NCBI RefSeq assembly: GCF_036906915.1
Contig: NZ_JBAKHX010000167.1
Span: 1 to 5,502 of the forward strand
Reading direction: 5' to 3'
Origin: Phytohabitans sp036906915
GTDB lineage: Bacteria > Actinomycetota > Actinomycetes > Mycobacteriales > Micromonosporaceae
DNA: 5,502 nucleotides
Both the position numbers and the translations under genes were made by a program. Shown piece by piece: positions 4,989 through 5,502 of the stretch (position 1 is the stretch's first letter; every line of letters begins with the position of its first letter). The notes beneath the pieces are model-generated. The model was not told the DNA's origin, made no database searches, and saw only the letters and a program-made list of their open reading frames with translations.

Positions 4989-5336
4989 ATGAAGGGCAGG
5001 CGCGCATGGCTGACGAACGCAGATGATGTCGAGAAGCGTTACAGGGTGGACCGCTTCGTGACGGCGGTTCGCTGGATGTTTGGCGAGACCGCAGCGGCGG
5101 GTGGAATTGTTGTTGCCCTGGTGCTCATCGTGAGCGTTCTCGGGAACCTGGCCCTTGGGAGGTCGGCAACAGTCGATTTTCAGTTAGTCGTGCTCGTGGC
5201 CGGGTGGGTAACCGCAGCAGTCATGGGCTTCACAGGTGGTGATCGGGTCGTGCAGACAGAGCAGCGGTGGCTTCGAACGGCTCAGGAAGCAAGGCGAAGC
5301 CGCGAAGCGCATACGCGTATGCGGGCTGACGAGTGA
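4989..5336 (+). CDS. Two-TM membrane protein (115 aa), function unknown
   Basis: The product has a basic N-terminus, a short helical region (DDVEKRYRVDRFVTAVRWMFGE), TM1 ~36-56, TM2 ~64-84 and a charged C-terminal helix (RVVQTEQRWLRTAQEARRSREAHTRMR) likely facing the cytoplasm. It is a small accessory membrane protein with no recognised domain. The start is uncertain: ATG 4989 lacks a clear Shine-Dalgarno sequence, and the in-frame alternatives are GTG codons at 5046 and 5058. A second small frame (4964-5026) overlaps the proposed start. The 122-bp gap after the preceding gene, with no strong terminator, leaves open whether the two share a transcript. A perfect 16-bp palindrome lies within its last codons. 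Confidence 0.6.
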   Translation: MKGRRAWLTNADDVEKRYRVDRFVTAVRWMFGETAAAGGIVVALVLIVSVLGNLALGRSATVDFQLVVLVAGWVTAAVMGFTGGDRVVQTEQRWLRTAQEARRSREAHTRMRADE

Positions 5337-5422
5337 ACGTCCAAAACGCAGGGCGGCGCGCCGCGGGCGCCCGAGGACGGCCGTCAGGCCGCCCGCAGGG
5401 CGATCTGCGAGCGCGCACGGTG

Positions 5423-5440
5423 CGCCGCGCTTGCGCGGCG
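5423..5440. terminator. Terminator-like hairpin downstream of the two-TM gene
   Basis: A perfect 7-bp stem CGCCGCG/CGCGGCG closes a CTTG tetraloop, about 87 bp after the stop codon at 5334-5336. It is not followed by a U-run, so termination is only possible. The ~110 bp around it are GC-rich, with short self-complementary patches (e.g. ACGGCCGT near 5380), and hold no visible gene. Confidence 0.35.
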
Positions 5441-5447
5441 TGTCGTC

Positions 5448-5491
5448 GCTCACGTAATTCCCCGGGGCTGGGCTCAAGTAATTCCCCAGGG
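5448..5491. repeat. Direct repeat pair near the right edge (GCTCA-GTAATTCCCC core)
   Basis: GCTCACGTAATTCCCCGGGG (5448-5467) is repeated as GCTCAAGTAATTCCCCAGGG (5472-5491), with 18 of 20 positions identical and a 24-nt period. The AT-rich GTAATT core stands out from its GC-rich surroundings. Such short-period repeats occur at the ends of IS21-like transposons and as protein-binding iterons. The series may continue beyond the window, so its identity is open. Confidence 0.55.
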
Positions 5492-5502
5492 TGTGGCCCT
5501 CG

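Overview
The window reads as a high-GC actinomycete chromosome. Evidence for this is GC-rich third codon positions, a HrdB-like promoter, strong GGAGG-type ribosome binding sites, and secreted pectate lyases of the type common in Streptomyces, Actinoplanes and Lentzea-like soil actinobacteria. The genus cannot be fixed from sequence alone.

Left part (1-600): two copies of a ~77 bp palindromic repeat, in opposite orientation, enclose about 460 bp of very GC-rich tandem repeats in which no gene is convincing. A third copy lies at 3342-3418, so copies 2 and 3 also bracket the only clear metabolic operon.

Operon (627-3301): a consensus-like promoter (TTGACT, 17 bp, TAAGGT) is followed immediately by a perfect 14-bp palindrome of the LacI/GalR operator type. 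It drives two secreted PL1 pectate lyases separated by 12 bp. The first is a bare catalytic domain. The second has an N-terminal concanavalin-like domain, a Pro/Thr linker and a paralogous PL1 domain. Both retain the Ca-binding Asp pair, the Lys and the RxPxxR catalytic arginines. Together they would cleave pectate outside the cell, probably under repression released by a sugar signal.

Junction (3420-3705): a GNAT acetyltransferase N-terminus that stops abruptly, an orphan C-terminal reading frame, and the 3' part only (from the anticodon loop) of a tRNA-Gly(TCC) gene on the minus strand. A 3'-half tRNA is the usual scar of tRNA-targeted site-specific integration, so sequence to the right of ~3700 is probably an integrated or decayed mobile island.

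Right part (3700-5502): ~450 bp of non-coding, highly structured DNA, including a terminator-like hairpin and a perfect 19-bp inverted repeat enclosing several smaller hairpins. It is followed by a 44-aa Lys/Pro-rich ORF overlapping (ATGA) a 179-aa three-TM protein, and then a 115-aa two-TM protein. The window ends in hairpins and a 20-bp direct repeat pair. No integrase or replication gene is visible, and the function of the small membrane proteins is unknown.
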